NCBI GenBank assembly: GCA_001599975.1
Contig: BCIO01000001.1
Coordinates: forward strand, 3,014,293 to 3,078,292
Direction of reading: 5' to 3'
Length of the DNA stretch: 64,000 nucleotides
Source of the DNA: Cystobasidiopsis lactophilus
Taxonomy: Eukaryota; Basidiomycota; Agaricostilbomycetes; Agaricostilbales; Chionosphaeraceae
Shown here: piece by piece, positions 54,448 through 64,000 of the stretch
Layout of the letters: each line of letters begins with the position of its first letter
Numbering within the stretch: the stretch's first letter is position 1
The notes under the pieces: generated by a model
Databases searched by the model: none
Seen by the model: the letters and a program-made list of their open reading frames with translations, nothing else
What the model was told of the DNA's origin: nothing
Translations under genes and position numbers: made by a program

Positions 54448-57400
54448 TCAAGCGATGGCCGAGATGACCAGCTCAGCCGCTGCTTGCTGCTCTGCCCGAA
54501 CGCTCAACTCCAGCGTGACACCCGTGCCAGGCGCGAACGTCATCCGTGCCCTGGCCAACACCTTGCCTCCACCGCCAGTGACAACACCTGACAAGTTGAG
54601 AGTGTGCACAGAGCTCGATGCTGGTGTCTGAGTACCGCCCAAGGCCTCCATGTTGAGGATATCGATGAGCGAATCGCAGGCAGCTGGTTGCAGAGCGGCA
54701 CATCAGTCGCGGACCAATGCCAAGGAGCTCCGAAAAAATTTACCTTTGAGAGATTCGAGTGCAGAGAGAGCAAAGGTCTCGGTCATGCTGGCGCTCGTCC
54801 TCAAGCGGTCCCACTCGGACGCAAAGTTTGCGTAGCTGGGCACGATAAAATCGCCAGCGCCAAAGTCCAGTTCTTCCAGCTGGTACTCGTCTTCGTAGCC
54901 TTCTTCCTCTGGCTCGCCGCTCGAAGGATCCACTTCCTTGCTGACAAACTTGAGGGCGTTGGAGAACGAGCCGCTGGCGTACTCGGCGGGGTCGTTGCGG
55001 CTGAACGAGACGTAGATCACGCCAGTGGCGTCGGTCGACAAGCTCGGCACGGGGATGATGAAGTCTTCGGTGAGCGTTGTCTCCGGCGAGGGCGTCATGA
55101 TCACCGAGACCTGCTCGAGCACCGTGTCCGGCAAGGTGTTGCGCACATTGAACTGCCAGACCCATTGGCATGTTGCCCGAGCACACAGAATGGATGCAAA
55201 CTCACTTGGAAGACGACGTGCTCCTTGAATATGTGCTTGACTGCCGACACAACGTATTCGGTTTCGCTCTCCGTGAGGTCGATTGGACTGGCGCTGCTCT
55301 TGAGCACGCCGCCATACGACGACAATTCGGGAACGCTGGCCAGTTGCTGCGTGTAAAGGGATTGCTGCTCGACGGCGTCGGTAGGGGACGGCGCGCCGTT
55401 GGTTGGCACTGGCGTGGCCGCCCTCGCGGACAAAGGATCTGCGGTGGCTTCGGCATTGCGGGCGCCTGCTTGCGGACTTGAGTGGTCTGTCGTGGTCGTA
55501 AGTGTGGAAAAAGAGCAACACGTACGCAAACCATCCTGCCTCGCCTGCTCCTTGCTGACTTTGGGGACGGACGACAGATCAAGAGGCTCTGAGCCACCTT
55601 CAGCGACATAGGCTGCCAACTTCGACTCTAGTGCGGGCAAAGCAAAGGTGGAATCTGAGAGCGAGGTCAGCGCGGTCCTTGCAGACGCAGTCATATAGAG
55701 ACTTGCCGTCCTTGATGAGCTGCTCCGCCAGCGGCTCTTCGGTCATAACCTTGAGGTACAGCGCCGCTCGGTCTCGCACTTCGTCGTCCACGTCGTCGAG
55801 GCAGCGGGTGAGCAGAACGCGAATGCTGCTCTGCACGCCCAGGTCGGGAACGTTGACGCCGAATTTGGCCAAGCTGGAGACAGCGGCCGCCCGGACGATG
55901 GCGTTTTCGAGAATGACGCGGTTGTAGATGTATCGGATGTACTTGGAGGGCTGGCTGGCCTTGGGGCCTTCGACGCCAAGCAGGTGCAAGATCCGGACCG
56001 ACAGCTTAGTGAACTCGCAGTCCTCGATGAACTCGCAGAGCTGGGCCAAGGCAGCTTCCTTGCTGTCTCCGATGAACTTGATCATGTCGAAAATGGCCTC
56101 GACGATGGCGCGCTTGAACTCGTAGCCGCCCTCGTCGCGTAGCACGCCGGAGAGGAATGTGAGCATGACGGATTGTTTGGACGGGAACTTGAGGCAGAGG
56201 GCGCGGATGGCGTTGACAACGATGACTTTGAATTCATCGGTGATTTCGGACATGAACGCGCTGATTTGCTTCATCAAGCGATCCACGGAGGCTTCGTTAC
56301 CGGTCTGGAGGAGAGCGGATTCAGCCAATGAGATCACGACCTGATGAAAGCGTAATACAAACCTTGAGCAAAGTCGTAATGGCATAAGTGGCAACAGATC
56401 TGTTGTCGTCGTTAATGAGCTTCTCCATTTCCAAGTTGCAGTTTGACACCGGGCCGGGGTGAACCAAGGCCAGCTTGCTCAGGGTGCGGATGGCGGCGAA
56501 TTTGAGCGTCGATTTTGGTGAAGAGAGAAAGAGTTGGAGAACTGGAGTGATAGCATGGGAACGGACTTCAACGAATAAATCTGAGAGCGTCGCTCACCTG
56601 CAATCGGGCGGGCCAGCTCGTTGGCAGTGACATTCCGCATTTCGCAAATGACACGGGCAGCTTCGTAGTTGACCATGTCGCTCTTGTGGCGAAGGTAGCT
56701 CTCCAGCAGGTCGAACATTTGCCGGTGCAGACTGCAGCAGAAAGTCCCGAGCCTCAGGTTCGCGCCCGGTGTGCAAGGAAGGCCCACTTACTTGGGATCT
56801 TCGTCCATGACTTTGGCAACAAAGCGGATGAGCATGCAGATGGAGTAGGGATTCCTCAGCGTGCTGGAGGAAGAGTTCTTGCCCGCTAGCTGCTGGATGA
56901 TTTTGGTGACGGCCATGCGGTCCTGCTGTCGAATCACGTAGAGCAAGCCGATGGCGTGGTACTGTGTGATGTACGAGTTGGACTGAACCGCTTGGTAGCC
57001 GCCTTGGGAGCCGGCCGAGTTGAAGCCCGAGAGGTAGGAGGAGCTGCCTGCGCCGTACGACGAGCCAAAGCCAGAGGAGGACTTGGCAGATAGGGCCTCT
57101 TGTGCCTCATTAGCCCAACGCTTGATGACGTCCTTGGCAACTGGGAACAGCTGGTAGGCCGACACCAAGGCCGCAGAGGCGATGGACGAGTTTCGGTCGA
57201 CGATTGCCGACTTGTAAAAGCGTTCAACGCCTTGCAGCATTTGCCCCTGTCGCAGGTTTCACTTACATCAGCAAGCAACGGGCATCCAAAGGAAAAGGAG
57301 CAGAACACACGTCAATGATACGGCAGAGTGTGCGGATCGCGTTGGGGCGGTAGATGACCTCCAAATTGGGCTGCATGTCCTTCATGATGCTCGAGGTGAC

Positions 57401-57902
57401 CATAATGACATCCTCGGCAACACTGGAGAGCTCCTTGATGACGAGGTAGACCATTTGCCGCAGCGCCGGATCCTTGTGCTGGAACAGCTTGGTGACCCCG
57501 AAGAACAGCGTCGTGGCCTCTTGCTGCAGGAACGTGTCGCCGGCATAGAGCAGGTAGATGATTTTGGTGAGCAGAATCTGCGGCCTGGGCTCAGTAGGGC
57601 GCGGCAGCACGGGAGAAAGGCCTCGGACGCACCCTGCACTTTCGCCTGGAGCCAGCAGAATGAGGGCTTGAGCAGCCTTCACAACGCGTCTGGTGGGCGA
57701 CTCACGGTGAGATGGGGCTCTCATTGAACACTCTGGCCTCCTGGAAGACGCTGGTCTCTGTGCGCGCCGCGAAATGGTCAGACAAACAGCTCCAGGCGCA
57801 ACGAAGCGGGTGCCCCGAGACGAAGCCCTTACTGTCCTGCCAGAACAGGGCCAGCCCTCCCTCGCCGCCTCCCACGTCGTCGCCTTTCTTGAAGGCGCTC
57901 AT
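54448..57902 (-). CDS. SEC21: Coatomer subunit gamma (gamma-COP)
   Basis: A core component of the COPI coat for Golgi-to-ER and intra-Golgi transport. The start [15 protein letters not shown] at 57902 is followed by [31 protein letters not shown] and then long HEAT-like exons: [60 protein letters not shown] and [21 protein letters not shown] Gly/Ser-rich loop ([20 protein letters not shown]) interrupts the HEAT region. The appendage domain includes [40 protein letters not shown] and [20 protein letters not shown], ending [20 protein letters not shown]. Size and order match gamma-COP. It is tail to tail with the CitE-like gene (170 bp) and head to head with the second P450. Confidence 0.95.
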
Positions 57903-58021
57903 ATGCCTGGACAGAGACGGATTCGTCGACGCTGGGCAATCCAGCGGCGCTCACCTCGTCGAGCCCACAACACCTTGCCGCCGAACCGTGGTCCCCATCT
58001 TTGTCTCCGCGTCAAGACGAC
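57903..58021. promoter_or_regulatory. 119-bp shared divergent promoter, SEC21 / P450
   Basis: Only 119 bp separate the two start codons, so both 5' UTRs and both core promoters must fit here unless transcripts start inside the neighbouring gene. No TATA box is visible. Confidence 0.6.
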
Positions 58022-59828
58022 ATGGTCGAATTCTCGTTGACCTTCTGCTCACTGCTGGCTCTGGGGGCTTATCTTGTGTTCAGCTGGCTAATCTGGCCTC
58101 TCTGGCTTTCGCCTCTGCGCAGCCTTCCCGCTGCCCATTGGTCCTCTCGATTGAGCAGTTTGTATATCACCTATCAACGCTGGATAGAGCGAGAAAACAG
58201 AGCGATTCACGCGGCACACATGCGTCACGGCCCTACGGTCCTCATTGCGCCGAGCGAGATCTCTGTGGCTGCGTTGGACGACGTCCGCCGAGTGTACGGG
58301 CAGAACTTCCCCAAAGACGACTACTATTCTGGTGAGCATCCCTTCGCGTCGGTCATCGTCAAGACGATCCACGGTGAACGGCTTCCCGCAGCGTTTGCCA
58401 ACTTTGAAGGGTAAGCACTCCCTCAATGCGGTGGATTAATCCAATGCTCACGAGTTCTAAAGCACGCGAAACATGTTCTCGACTTTGACAGCGCAGCCGC
58501 ACGCCAATAGGAAGCGGATGATGAGCAACTTCTATGCGAAGGCCTACCTTCTGAAGTCGACGCAAGTCCGAAGCCTCTTCAACGAAATCATTGGCCATCG
58601 CTTACTGCCGACACTCGCCAACGCTGCTTCCAAGGGGTCAAAGCTGGACGTCCTTAGCTTATTCTTTGGCGTTGGGATGGACGCAATCTCGGCCCATTGC
58701 GTGGGTTCGCCATCGGCCACCAACTTCGTCGAAGACGTCGAATATCGAGAGGAATGGCTTCAGCTGTACACTATTCGCTCTACGCGACCGTTTTATGTTC
58801 AAAACATGCCGACTCTTGCGGCTCTGTTCAAGCTCCTCGGCCTGCGGCCATTTGAACGGCAAGTGAAGGCGGCAAACACTAAGTTAGAACTTTGGATTAT
58901 GTCCATGTGTAATGCTGTAGGCAAGCGGGTGGCGTCCGGGAAAGCGGACGAGGGCGAGGGCGTTATTTATCGGCAACTCAAGAATCGCATTGCGCTGGAG
59001 GAGGCCGACGCCGAGCGTGTGCGCATCAAGGTCGCGTCTGAACTCAGTGCGCTTACTTTCCGTTTGGTTGAAGCACAGCCTCTCAAGGCGGCCGATAGTG
59101 GACGCGCTCCTTGCAGGGTTTGAAACCACTGGCATTGCTCTGGCTTTTGCGTGCCATCACCTGTCGACGAACCCAGACTGGCAAAGCCGGCTGCGTCACG
59201 AACTAGGCGATTTGTCGCCATCTCCGCAATTCAAGGTTGACGAAGAATGGATTTTGCCCGATCTGGGTCAGCTTGATGAACTGCCCATCCTCCAAGCTGT
59301 CATCATGTGCGAGAACTTATGCCCGTGTCGCCCGTATGCTGAATTAGGACGCAGGGAGACTTTGCGCTTGAACGCATCAATACCAGGTTTGCAGCCTCGT
59401 ATCGTGCCTACTGGTCCAACCCAACTGGCCAGCTTGCGGACAGCGCCTCCCGGGTTGCGCGTTAGCGCTCAAGCCTACACGCTGCACCGAGACGAAACCG
59501 TCTTCCCTGACAGTGATCTTTGGCGGCCCGAGCGATGGCTAGAGGCCGACGACACAGCAAGACGCGCCAGGAAGCAGGCATTCTGGGCCTTCAGCTCCGG
59601 TGAGTGCCCCTTCTTCTCTGCTCGAATTCACGCTTGACAGGCCAAGCAGGTGCCAAGATGTGCATTGGCTCCAACTTCGCAACGCTGGAAATGAAACTCG
59701 TCCTTGCGGCGCTCTACAGCAACTTCACGACGCAAGCGGAGGGAGACAAAGCGATGTTGGCGCAAGCAGACGGCTACACGGTTGGACCCAGTGAGGGAAA
59801 AGTCTGGCTACGATTAGCACCTGCATGA
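58022..59828 (+). CDS. Cytochrome P450 (fungal ER-anchored)
   Basis: A second P450, unrelated in sequence to the one at 9.5-11.1 kb. The N-terminal anchor is SLTFCSLLALGAYLVFSWLI followed by LRSLPAAHWSSRL. Conserved features in order: HMRHGPTVLIAPSEISVAAL, FEGTRNMFSTLTAQPHANRK (C-helix region with R-N-M-F-S), the I-helix ALLAGFETTGIALAFACHHL with the A-G-x-E-T-T proton-relay motif, the K-helix METLRLNASIPG with ExxR, WRPERWLEAD, and the heme loop FSSGAKMCIGSNFATLEMKL. Introns: 58411-58462 (gg|gtaagc...aaag), one at a|gtgcgc...gatag before MDALLAGFETT, one at at|gtgcga...cgcag before the K-helix, and one splitting the heme loop (tccg|gtgagt...gcag|gtgcc). All keep frame. Substrate unknown. Confidence 0.9.
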
Positions 59829-60434
59829 TCAAGCTGCCCTGAGCCCGGCGTTCATCCTGAGATCCATTGCTCCAGCTATCCCTGCTTGACCGCCCGATCC
59901 CTAGCGGCTGACAGCAACGAGCCAAACTTGTCGGGTCCCTGGCCCTGCGCACCCCAAGCAAAGTTCTTGTTCTTCCAAGCTCCTCCTGGGGCCCCTGTTC
60001 CCCAAGCTGCTGGCGGTGCGGGCGGCTTGTAGAGCTGTGGTCGTCCTGCTCTTACACCCTCTTATCAGAGGCGTCCCTCTCACTAAATGGAAAGGAAGCC
60101 AGACCTGGACCAACAAGGCTTTCGTCTCTTGAAGTCGCCAAAAGGCCGTTCCAGCCTGCAGCAGGAAACCTCGACGTTCAGTTTCCTGAGTGGTTCACAC
60201 ATGAATCTCCCCTTACGAGATTGGAGGTAGGCACTCGTTTCGTTCATAGAGACTCGGTCTTCAGGCCCAGCCATAATCCGTGTCCCACAGCAGCAAGTGG
60301 CGCCTCGAAGGCAAAAGTCGAATTGGCGACCACGGCCACTGGGCTCAATCAAATCTAAAGTGCAGGTCTCTTTCTAAAGCTAGAAATCCCATATAGTACA
60401 TGCGAAAACGGTGAATCGCCAGTCTACAGCAAAA
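59829..60434. other. Convergent intergenic region
   Basis: About 600 bp between the P450 stop and the stop of the minus-strand membrane protein gene. Short frames on both strands have no domain-like content and no repeat stands out. Confidence 0.5.
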
Positions 60435-62436
60435 TCACGCGCTCGCCGCAAGAGGGTCTGCCAGTTCGGGGATGGGTGGCCGCTTGCCTTTGGAGCGGCG
60501 AGAGTGACCGGATGAGCTGCCTGACGAGGTGGATGGAGAATGCTGCGAAGCCGAGCCTGCAGAGGTCCGTTGCGATCTGCGGCCGACGGAGGTCGCGCTG
60601 TGGACCGAGCGTCCGTCGCTGCCAGCATCGGCCCCAGCTTTTCCGAACGTGGTATGACTCCACCGCTCCGTTTTACTGCGGGGCGCGAGAAAGGACGCCG
60701 CCTCGTCCTCTTCGCCTGGCGACTCCTCCTCGTCCACTTCCTGAGTGTCGTCGAGCGCCGGTGCGTTGTCGACCTGACTTCTGTTACAAGCGACCCGCTT
60801 AGTAAGAAAAGTGGCCCAAATGGACTCCCATGGAATGCCGAGCTTACTCGGGCGGCCTTTGGGCGAAGCTTCCCCAGGATACAGCACGAGGGCCGCTCTG
60901 CTTCCAGACCGAGCTTTCAAAATATCCGGAAAGGTCCTCGTCAGCTTTGTGGCCAGCATCTTCTGCGGCGTGCGTGGGTAGAGGAGCCAGAATCGTGCCA
61001 AATTCGGAGAGGCGCTTGCCAGAGGAAGACATGGCAATTCCAGTCGGAGTGGCCAGGCTCGTGAAACCTGTATCAGGGCCCATGCCATCGTTGGTATTTT
61101 GAGCCGAGCTGATGTGGTCCAGGTTGGACTGGTTATCGGTCGAAACAGTTTCGGGAGTGAAAAAGAGGGAGCTGTCGTCCAGCAGCGCGCCGCCGGAGCT
61201 TCGCGTGCCGACGGAGGAGGCGCCTGGCGGAAGCGTCCGGGAGTCTCGACTATTGTTGGAGGTGTTGTGCGAGCCATCGGTGCCCGCAAAAGTCCCCAAA
61301 ACTTCATATTCGCCTTCCAAAGGCGCCGTCTCCTCTTCTTCCACGTTGAAGTATCTGCGCTCCATCATTTCTGGCGTGTCTCCAGGATCGGTCCCTTGCA
61401 CGACTCCCATCCACTGCTCTCGTCTGAGCCTGGTCCTCCTCGTGGCGAAGTAGCACATCGCCAACAGAGCCAGCAAAAGCAAGGCAAACGCAACCGCTCC
61501 AAGGGCTATACCAGCTAGCTGGCCTCTGGAAAGGTCGCGCGACCCAGATGTATGATGTGTAGGGACAGATGTGGAGGTGGTGGATGTCGAAGAGAAGCGG
61601 CGAGGCGAAGAGGAAGGGACATCGCTGGGAAATACCAAAGTCGTGGCTCCCATCGAGTCGGTGGTGAAGCTGCCAGCGATAGTGGTGAGCTGGCCATCAG
61701 GTGCGCGGGTAATGGCTTGAGGTGGCAGCGATGTAGCGACAGCGAGGCTCGTCAGGCCGTTTGCGAGTGTGCTGGCTGCGACAGGGATGAGAATCGTTTG
61801 GCTGCCTTGGGTGGTGATGATCGCGGTTAGAGAGGAAGTGGATTGATATGGGATTGTGGTCAAAAGCGGAGCTGGCTGAGTGCCAGGGCCAGCGGTCGGG
61901 AACAGCACTGTCGTGCTGCCCAAGCCATCGGTTGTGAAAGCGCCTGTCAAGGTCGTGGGCAACCCGTCCGATCCCGTTATGACCGTCTGCAGGACTGTAG
62001 TTTGGAGTGAGGCTGGCGAAACATTGGTTGGCGGCGGAGTGTCAGCCCAAGGCTGGTCGGCGCCCGTCGTTGGGGCTGCCGGAATCCAGCCTAGCGAGAC
62101 TGTTTGAAAGCCCGTTCCTCCCAGCAGTGAGACCTGGATTTCTGAGGCGCCCGAAGCCACCTTTCGTCGTCCAAAAATCGTCAGATGGATTCGCATGGCT
62201 CCCTCTCTGAGAGCGTTGGCTTACCCACGGCCAGCTCAATGGGATTGAAGCTCCGTAGTAGGTCAGCGGGTATTGAACGACGCCTGCTCCCGTACCTTGT
62301 TAGCTTGGGATGCAAACAACAAAACCTGAGGCTAACCTGTTGTGAGGGAGCCCTGCTCGTTCCAAAAGGTCGTGTAGGAAAGCCAGATGGGAAGGGACGG
62401 CAATCCTGGGCTCTCATCTGCCCAGGCCTTTGCCAT
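60435..62436 (-). CDS. Type I membrane protein with Thr/Ser-rich ectodomain
   Basis: An unrecognised cell-surface-like protein. From ATG 62436 the first exon reads MAKAWADESPGLPSLPIWLS and YTTFWNEQGSLTTG. The next exon gives VVQYPLTYYGASIPLSWPW, and a long exon follows. The outside part contains two imperfect repeats, GAFTTDGLGSTTVLFP and GSFTTDSMGATTLVFP, in Thr/Ser-rich sequence likely to be O-glycosylated. A single transmembrane helix (GQLAGIALGAVAFALLLLAL, LAMCYFATRR) leads to a ~270-residue Ser-rich, acidic cytosolic tail with an intron joining PPE to SQVDNAPALDD, ending in a basic cluster (HSRRSKGKRPPIPELADPL). The layout resembles fungal wall-stress sensors (Mid2/Wsc-like), but I see no WSC cysteines. 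A further upstream exon with a signal peptide is likely, as the present N-terminus lacks one. Confidence 0.65.
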
Positions 62437-62848
62437 CTCGACCAAACGGATGCTTCAAGAAGGCGAGCGGCGGCGTCACACGCCAAAAACAACAACGAGC
62501 ATAGACCGAAAGCTCCTTAGGCTCTTTGGTGCAAGATTGGCGAGACTCTGAAAGTTCGGGTTGGGACACGATTCAGCAGCGAGGTCCTGAGCAGCAGCAG
62601 CTGTTGGTGGACGAGAAAAGGAGCCTCAGGAGGCAAGGGGGCAGTCAACCATGGAGGGCACGGGCCACATGCACCGCACAGGAGGCTTCAGAATCAGTTG
62701 ACCTTCAGCCCCCGATTGCACACTAATCGAGGCAAGGTGGTCGGGGCTATGAACATCGGTTTCGAGCAATGCAAAGGATGGAGGATGGCACAAGAGAGCA
62801 TTTTGGACGAGAGGGAGCAAACTATATATTTTGTGTGGCGCGGCCAAT
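62437..62848. other. Intergenic region between two minus-strand genes
   Basis: Upstream of the membrane protein gene and downstream of the carboxypeptidase. A missing signal-peptide exon of the former may lie near 62450-62510: a short frame MLVVVFG ends at a possible gt donor there. Nothing else is supported. Confidence 0.4.
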
Positions 62849-64000
62849 CTAGTAGGCCAGCCAATCGCGGAAGGCATGCGGGCCGCCATGCATCCATGCA
62901 GTAGCCCTAGAAATAATAGAGAGTTAATAGCGAAGTACGGGGACGAAGGAGAGTTCTTACATGGCGAGAGCCTGACGAGGTCGGTCCTGTTGATGCATTT
63001 CCGATTAGCCAAGTGAGGATCAGAGGCAGAGAATACACCTAAAAATGGAACGAAATGTCCAGAATTAGCCACCTGAGGTCAGGAAAGTGTTTGTGAGACC
63101 AGGTAAGGGCAAGCGGAAGGCAAAAGGCCACCCACCGTCGCAAACGTCAAGTTGCCGTAGTTTCGGTACAGTCCCGCTTGATCTGAGTTCTGAGGAGCCT
63201 TCCAAGGAAGCAGTGGCTGCTCTCGGAAGTGCTTGCTGTCGGCCCATTCAAGGCGGAATGTCCATTGTTCGTTGCCGATGGCGTTGCTGGCGAGAACGCG
63301 GGTCAGTTTGTGGCTTCTGCTCTACGCATTTCAATGCTCACCAACTGTTGGAAATTAATCAGCAACCGAGAAACAGGAAATAAGAAGAGAAAGCAGCCTA
63401 CATAAAATCCCGGTCGCCACTGTAGAAGAGCGTGCGAATGCCGTTGTTCAACAAGTTGGCCACGTGAGGGTAAGTTGGTTTGGCACTGTATAGCCACAGT
63501 CAAAATGGTAACAAATGAGCGAGAAGTAACTGCGACAAACCCGTCGCCAGTCTTGGAAAATGCCTTGCCGACCGCGTCGCTGCATCCGATGAACTCCCTC
63601 ACGCCACCGTTCGGCTCCTTGTCCACACCTAATTGATGCCTAACGTCCTCGCGGTTCAAAAATTCGTGAATCTCCGCCTCTTCGGCGTAGTCGCCGCGTT
63701 TGGCCATGTCGTATGCATTCCGGCCGGTGGCGTAGAAGGGATCGGCCTGGGTCTTCTCGCAAAACTTGTTGGCTTGGATGCAGGTGGCCGTATCAGAAAC
63801 GTCAGCTGCACAGGCTTCAGAGAGTTCGATGCAGCGGGGCAAGTCCAGGAGCATCTGGCGGCAGGCCGTGTGGTTGACAAAGGGACCATAGCCAGAGACC
63901 GAGCTGCACACAGTGGGAAAGTAGCTGGCATATTGTATGGCAGGGTGGGTGAAACCGTTGCCGACGAAAATGGACTCGAGGTTGATTTTGCGGCTGACCG
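62849..64000 (-). CDS. Serine carboxypeptidase (S10), C-terminal part
   Basis: Peptidase of the carboxypeptidase Y type, usually vacuolar or secreted. The 5' end lies beyond 64000. Visible parts, reading along the minus strand: NHTACRQMLLDLPRCIELSE and CAADVSDTATCIQANKFCEK (disulfide-rich insertion), YDMAKRGDYAEEAEIHEFLN, REDVRHQLGVDKEPNGG, then KPTYPHVANLLNNGIRTLFY, SGDRDF with the catalytic Asp, IGNEQWTFRLEWADSKHFRE and VANSGHFVPF with the catalytic His. A last exon reading ATAWMHGGPHAFRDWLAY ends at the stop 62849-62851. The catalytic Ser would be in the missing part. The splice between HFVPF and the following P-R-Q-A-L-A-M block could not be fixed. Introns are short as elsewhere. Confidence 0.85.

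Noticed and set aside
9489-59828. A secondary-metabolite cluster based on two P450 genes
   Set aside because: The two P450s are 47 kb apart, unrelated, and no backbone synthase, transporter or cluster regulator lies between them.
62698-62904. Short plus-strand frame after the carboxypeptidase
   Set aside because: Overlaps the end of the minus-strand S10 gene and has no protein-like content.
1-64000. Mobile elements, virus-derived sequence or CRISPR arrays
   Set aside because: No transposase, reverse transcriptase, integrase, capsid gene, long terminal repeat or spaced repeat array was seen.
1-64000. tRNA or rRNA genes
   Set aside because: I looked for the TTCRA T-loop core with flanking stems and found none I could fold; a covariance search could still find one.

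Overview
The window is nuclear DNA from a fungus, almost certainly a basidiomycete. It is GC-rich and gene-dense, and nearly every gene is cut by several introns of about 45-65 bp. The splice donors I could place by protein homology fit GTNNGT loosely (gtaagt, gtgcgt, gttcgt, gtacgt, gtcagt), and a small set of introns starts with GCAAGT. The gene set is fungal: a PacC/Rim101 zinc-finger factor, a hybrid histidine kinase, a VNX1-type cation/proton exchanger, acetate kinase, an S10 carboxypeptidase and an ING-PHD protein. The intron density argues against most intron-poor smut and ascomycete yeasts. I cannot fix the subphylum from sequence alone.

Layout. 0-4.5 kb: the 3' part of a Sec14-like/RhoGAP protein, mitochondrial inner-membrane protease IMP1, a SnoaL/NTF2-like protein on the minus strand and an SSAT-like GNAT acetyltransferase built from ten tiny exons. 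4.8-14 kb: a VNX1-like exchanger, a CYP7-like P450, an unrecognised plus-strand coding region, RNase P/MRP subunit POP5 and ribosomal protein eS19. 14.7-27 kb: a PPPDE-thioredoxin-PUL protein, a Sok1/Tcp11 protein, an acidic single-pass membrane protein, a 100-residue membrane protein, an ING protein and a secreted GDSL esterase. 28-36 kb: a gene-free stretch with a strong hairpin, an RRM+YTH RNA-binding protein, acetate kinase and a novel tandem-repeat protein. 36-49 kb: SMC6 and a ketopantoate reductase in tail-to-tail contact, RIM101 and a hybrid histidine kinase. 49-64 kb: IMP4, a FAM192A/Fyv6 protein, a DUF7721-like protein, a CitE-like lyase, gamma-COP SEC21, a second P450, a type I membrane protein and a partial S10 carboxypeptidase.

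Functionally this is mostly housekeeping: ribosome and RNA processing (eS19, IMP4, POP5, Fyv6-like), vesicle coat, genome maintenance (SMC6), mitochondrial quality control and metabolism, pH and two-component signalling. There is no biosynthetic cluster, mobile element or defence system that I can support. The most unusual signals are in gene architecture: micro-exons and GC-AG introns in the acetyltransferase, a start codon isolated at the end of exon 1 in IMP4, a roughly 200-residue insertion inside the YTH domain, and an unrecognised protein with a 71-residue tandem repeat where the assembly carries two ambiguous bases.

Exon boundaries given below were derived by eye from splice signals, reading frame and family resemblance. 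Where I list a full join whose length is a multiple of three, the model is well constrained. Elsewhere internal exons are approximate.
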